Assembly: GCA_030604975.1 (NCBI GenBank)
Contig: JAUVUV010000092.1
Span: 1 to 7,729 of the forward strand
DNA: 7,729 nt
Source of the DNA: Candidatus Glassiibacteriota bacterium
Lineage (GTDB): Bacteria > Gemmatimonadota > Glassbacteria > GWA2-58-10
Direction of reading: 5' to 3'
Both the position numbers and the translations under genes were made by a program. The notes beneath the pieces are model-generated. The model was not told where the DNA came from and did no database searches. It was given only the letters and a program-made list of their open reading frames with translations. This document shows, piece after piece, positions 6,388 through 7,729 of the stretch. Positions within the stretch are counted from its first letter, which is position 1, and every line of letters begins with the position of its first letter.

Positions 6388-7455
6388 ATGGCGTCAGGTT
6401 ACAAGATCGCTGTAATCCCGGGCGATGGTACAGGTCCCGAGGTGATTGCTGAATCCCTTAAAGTTTTGAAAGCGGCAGGAAATAAGTACAAGGTGGATTT
6501 TAAGTTCACGGAATTCAACTGGGGTGGTGAGCATTACAAGGCAACAGGAATCGTGCTGCCTGATGACGCGTTTGACACCCTGAGAGGCTTCGATGCAATC
6601 CTGCTGGGCGCTATCGGCCACCCGGATGTCAAGCCCGGAATCCTGGAGAAGGGTTTGCTGCTTGCGCTGCGTTTCGGGCTGGATCACTATATCAACCTGC
6701 GTCCGGTCAAGCTCTATCCTGGTGTGAAAACTCCGCTGAAAGACAAAGGCCCCGAGGATATCGATTTCGTCGTCGTGCGTGAAAACACCGAGGGACTTTA
6801 TGCCGGCGCAGGCGGTTTCTTTAAAAAAGGCACTCCCGATGAGGTCGCCATCCAGACCTCGGTCAACACCAGAAAAGGCGTGGAGCGTTGCGTGCGCTAT
6901 GCTTTCGATTACTGCCGCAAGCTCAACAGAAAGAAGACTGTTACGCTTTGTGCCAAAACCAACGTGCTCACCTATGCATCCGATCTCTGGGAGCGCGTTT
7001 TCCACGAGGTGGGCGAAGCCGACTATCCGGACGTCAAAAGAGAATACGCACATGTGGATGCCACCTGCATGTGGATGGTTAAAAACCCCGAGTGGTTTGA
7101 TGTAATTGTAGTGGAGAACATGTTCGGCGACATTATCACCGATCTTGGCGCGATTATCCAGGGAGGTATGGGGATTGCCGCCGGAGGCAATATCAATCCC
7201 CAGGGTGTTTCCATGTACGAACCCATTGGCGGCAGTGCCCCTAAATACACTGGCAAGAACGTGATCAATCCGCTGGCCTCTATCTGTGCGATCCAGATGA
7301 TGATGGAAGATCTCGGAGAAAGCGAGATGGCACAGGCTATCGAGCAAGCAGTGATGTGGGTCTGCGCAAACAAGATCAAGGACCTCGGAGCGGGCAAGAT
7401 GGGCTACAGCACGACCGAGGTCGGCGACATTGTTGCCGAAAAAGTAGCCTCTTAG
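6388..7455 (+). CDS. leuB: 3-isopropylmalate dehydrogenase (isocitrate/isopropylmalate dehydrogenase family)
   Basis: LeuB is predicted to oxidise and decarboxylate 3-isopropylmalate to 2-ketoisocaproate. The 355-residue beta-decarboxylating dehydrogenase has GDGTGPEV (12-19), substrate-binding arginines Arg95, Arg105 and Arg131 (LALRF, NLRPV, RENTEG), Tyr138 in EGLYAG, Lys190 in KTN, and metal-binding Asp224 (HVDA), Asp248 and Asp252 (FGDIITD). The GAIGHPDVKPGILEKGLLL segment (74-92) resembles the mycobacterial LeuB type more than the enteric one. The cofactor loop is GGSAPKYTG (281-289): Gly281 replaces the usual His, and Lys286-Tyr287 stand where NAD-dependent IPMDHs have Asp-Ile and where NADP-isocitrate dehydrogenase has Lys-Tyr. 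Tartrate/malate or isocitrate dehydrogenase activity is a possible alternative, but the position after leuACD supports LeuB. AGGAG (6376-6380) lies seven bases before the ATG. Confidence 0.9.
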   Translation: MASGYKIAVIPGDGTGPEVIAESLKVLKAAGNKYKVDFKFTEFNWGGEHYKATGIVLPDDAFDTLRGFDAILLGAIGHPDVKPGILEKGLLLALRFGLDHYINLRPVKLYPGVKTPLKDKGPEDIDFVVVRENTEGLYAGAGGFFKKGTPDEVAIQTSVNTRKGVERCVRYAFDYCRKLNRKKTVTLCAKTNVLTYASDLWERVFHEVGEADYPDVKREYAHVDATCMWMVKNPEWFDVIVVENMFGDIITDLGAIIQGGMGIAAGGNINPQGVSMYEPIGGSAPKYTGKNVINPLASICAIQMMMEDLGESEMAQAIEQAVMWVCANKIKDLGAGKMGYSTTEVGDIVAEKVAS

Positions 7456-7479
7456 AAGCGTGTTGATAAATCGATAAGC

Positions 7480-7503
7480 AGGGACACGGCGCGCCGTGTC
7501 CCT
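7480..7503. repeat. Perfect 24-base palindrome, REP-like
   Basis: AGGGACACGGCG (7480-7491) is followed with no spacer by its exact reverse complement CGCCGTGTCCCT (7492-7503). It stands 24 bases after the leuB stop and has no T tract, so it is not a standard intrinsic terminator. G/C-rich palindromes with a GGGAC/GTCCC or GGGGC/GCCCC frame are common dispersed intergenic elements in many environmental bacteria. As a stem it may protect the 3' end of the leu mRNA or help Rho-independent release weakly. Confidence 0.75.
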
Positions 7504-7626
7504 ACGCAAGTGGTTGTTTCTTAAACAGTTTCAATTCAACCAGGACATTGTTTCGTTTTTCTACAAAAGGGAATCGATGAAATTTCAACACCCTTCTAGT
7601 AATCAACAATTTAGAGAATCGGCCAA

Positions 7627-7660
7627 AGAATTTATAAATAATCCGGGTTAAATAAATTCT
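7627..7660. repeat. A/T-rich inverted repeat
   Basis: AGAATTTAT (7627-7635) is complementary to ATAAATTCT (7652-7660). Inside, TAAT 7639-7642 can pair with GTTA 7647-7650 (one G-U) around a CCGG loop. No T tract follows. Its role is unknown; it could be part of the control region of a gene beyond the window. Confidence 0.5.
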
Positions 7661-7729
7661 AAACTTCTAACTCCTGAGTTCTGTATTCCTGAAGGTTTTT
7701 CAGAAAGTTGCGGTTTATTTCTTTTTTTA

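Larger units (their letters stand above)
7456..7729. other. Spacer after leuB
   Basis: This 274-base region ends the window. It holds the perfect palindrome at 7480-7503, a small doubtful reading frame at 7577-7651, the A/T-rich hairpin at 7627-7660 and a weak stem, CTGAA 7689-7693 with TTCAG 7699-7703. The weak stem is separated from the final T-rich stretch (7718-7728) by 14 bases or more. No clear intrinsic terminator directly follows leuB. Confidence 0.5.

Noticed and set aside
6394..7509. A 371-residue minus-strand open frame opposite leuB
   Set aside because: It is the shadow of a well-supported LeuB gene and shows no recognisable domain.
1..7729. CRISPR arrays, tRNA or rRNA genes, insertion sequences, phage or toxin-antitoxin genes
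   Set aside because: No regular repeat-spacer pattern, tRNA cloverleaf, rRNA segment, transposase or other accessory gene is visible; the coding content is core biosynthesis.

Overview
This window is a run of plus-strand bacterial biosynthetic genes with ordinary bacterial Shine-Dalgarno sites, G/C-richer coding DNA and A/T-richer spacers. It holds seven confident protein genes: a bifunctional-nuclease (DUF151) family protein, a free-standing AroQ chorismate mutase, a type I-beta DAHP synthase, and the full leucine set leuA-leuC-leuD-leuB. The DAHP synthase resembles the Thermotoga enzyme and LeuB belongs to the mycobacterial-type isopropylmalate dehydrogenase group. These suggest a bacterium outside the enteric and Bacillus models, perhaps an FCB-related or candidate phylum. 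That placement is inference only; the sequence has no rRNA or other lineage marker.

Layout: 1-156 is upstream spacer, possibly with the tail of a preceding gene. The bifunctional nuclease gene lies at 157-651. A 487-base gap (652-1138) is not empty. It holds a near-consensus promoter (791-819), a 12-codon reading frame of composition MYYLYLYLLFPA (890-928), mutually exclusive RNA pairings and a strong intrinsic terminator (989-1020), all directly before chorismate mutase (1139-1432) and DAHP synthase (1422-2441), which overlap by 11 bases. This has the architecture of a ribosome-mediated transcription attenuator reading tyrosine (and phenylalanine) supply, and it is the most interesting element here. 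A 180-base A/T-rich spacer (2442-2621) precedes leuA (2622-4193), leuC (4264-5661), leuD (5698-6324) and leuB (6388-7455). The last 274 bases hold a perfect 24-base REP-like palindrome, an A/T-rich hairpin and perhaps a tiny reading frame.

How the genes work together: DAHP synthase commits carbon to the shikimate pathway, and chorismate mutase sends chorismate to prephenate for Phe and Tyr. A Tyr-codon-rich attenuator in front of exactly these two genes makes physiological sense, and it would act on top of allosteric feedback through the DAHP synthase N-terminal domain. LeuA makes 2-isopropylmalate from 2-ketoisovalerate and acetyl-CoA, LeuC/LeuD isomerise it, and LeuB oxidises it to the precursor of leucine. 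LeuB carries a Lys-Tyr pair where NAD-dependent isopropylmalate dehydrogenases have Asp-Ile, so its cofactor preference deserves testing.
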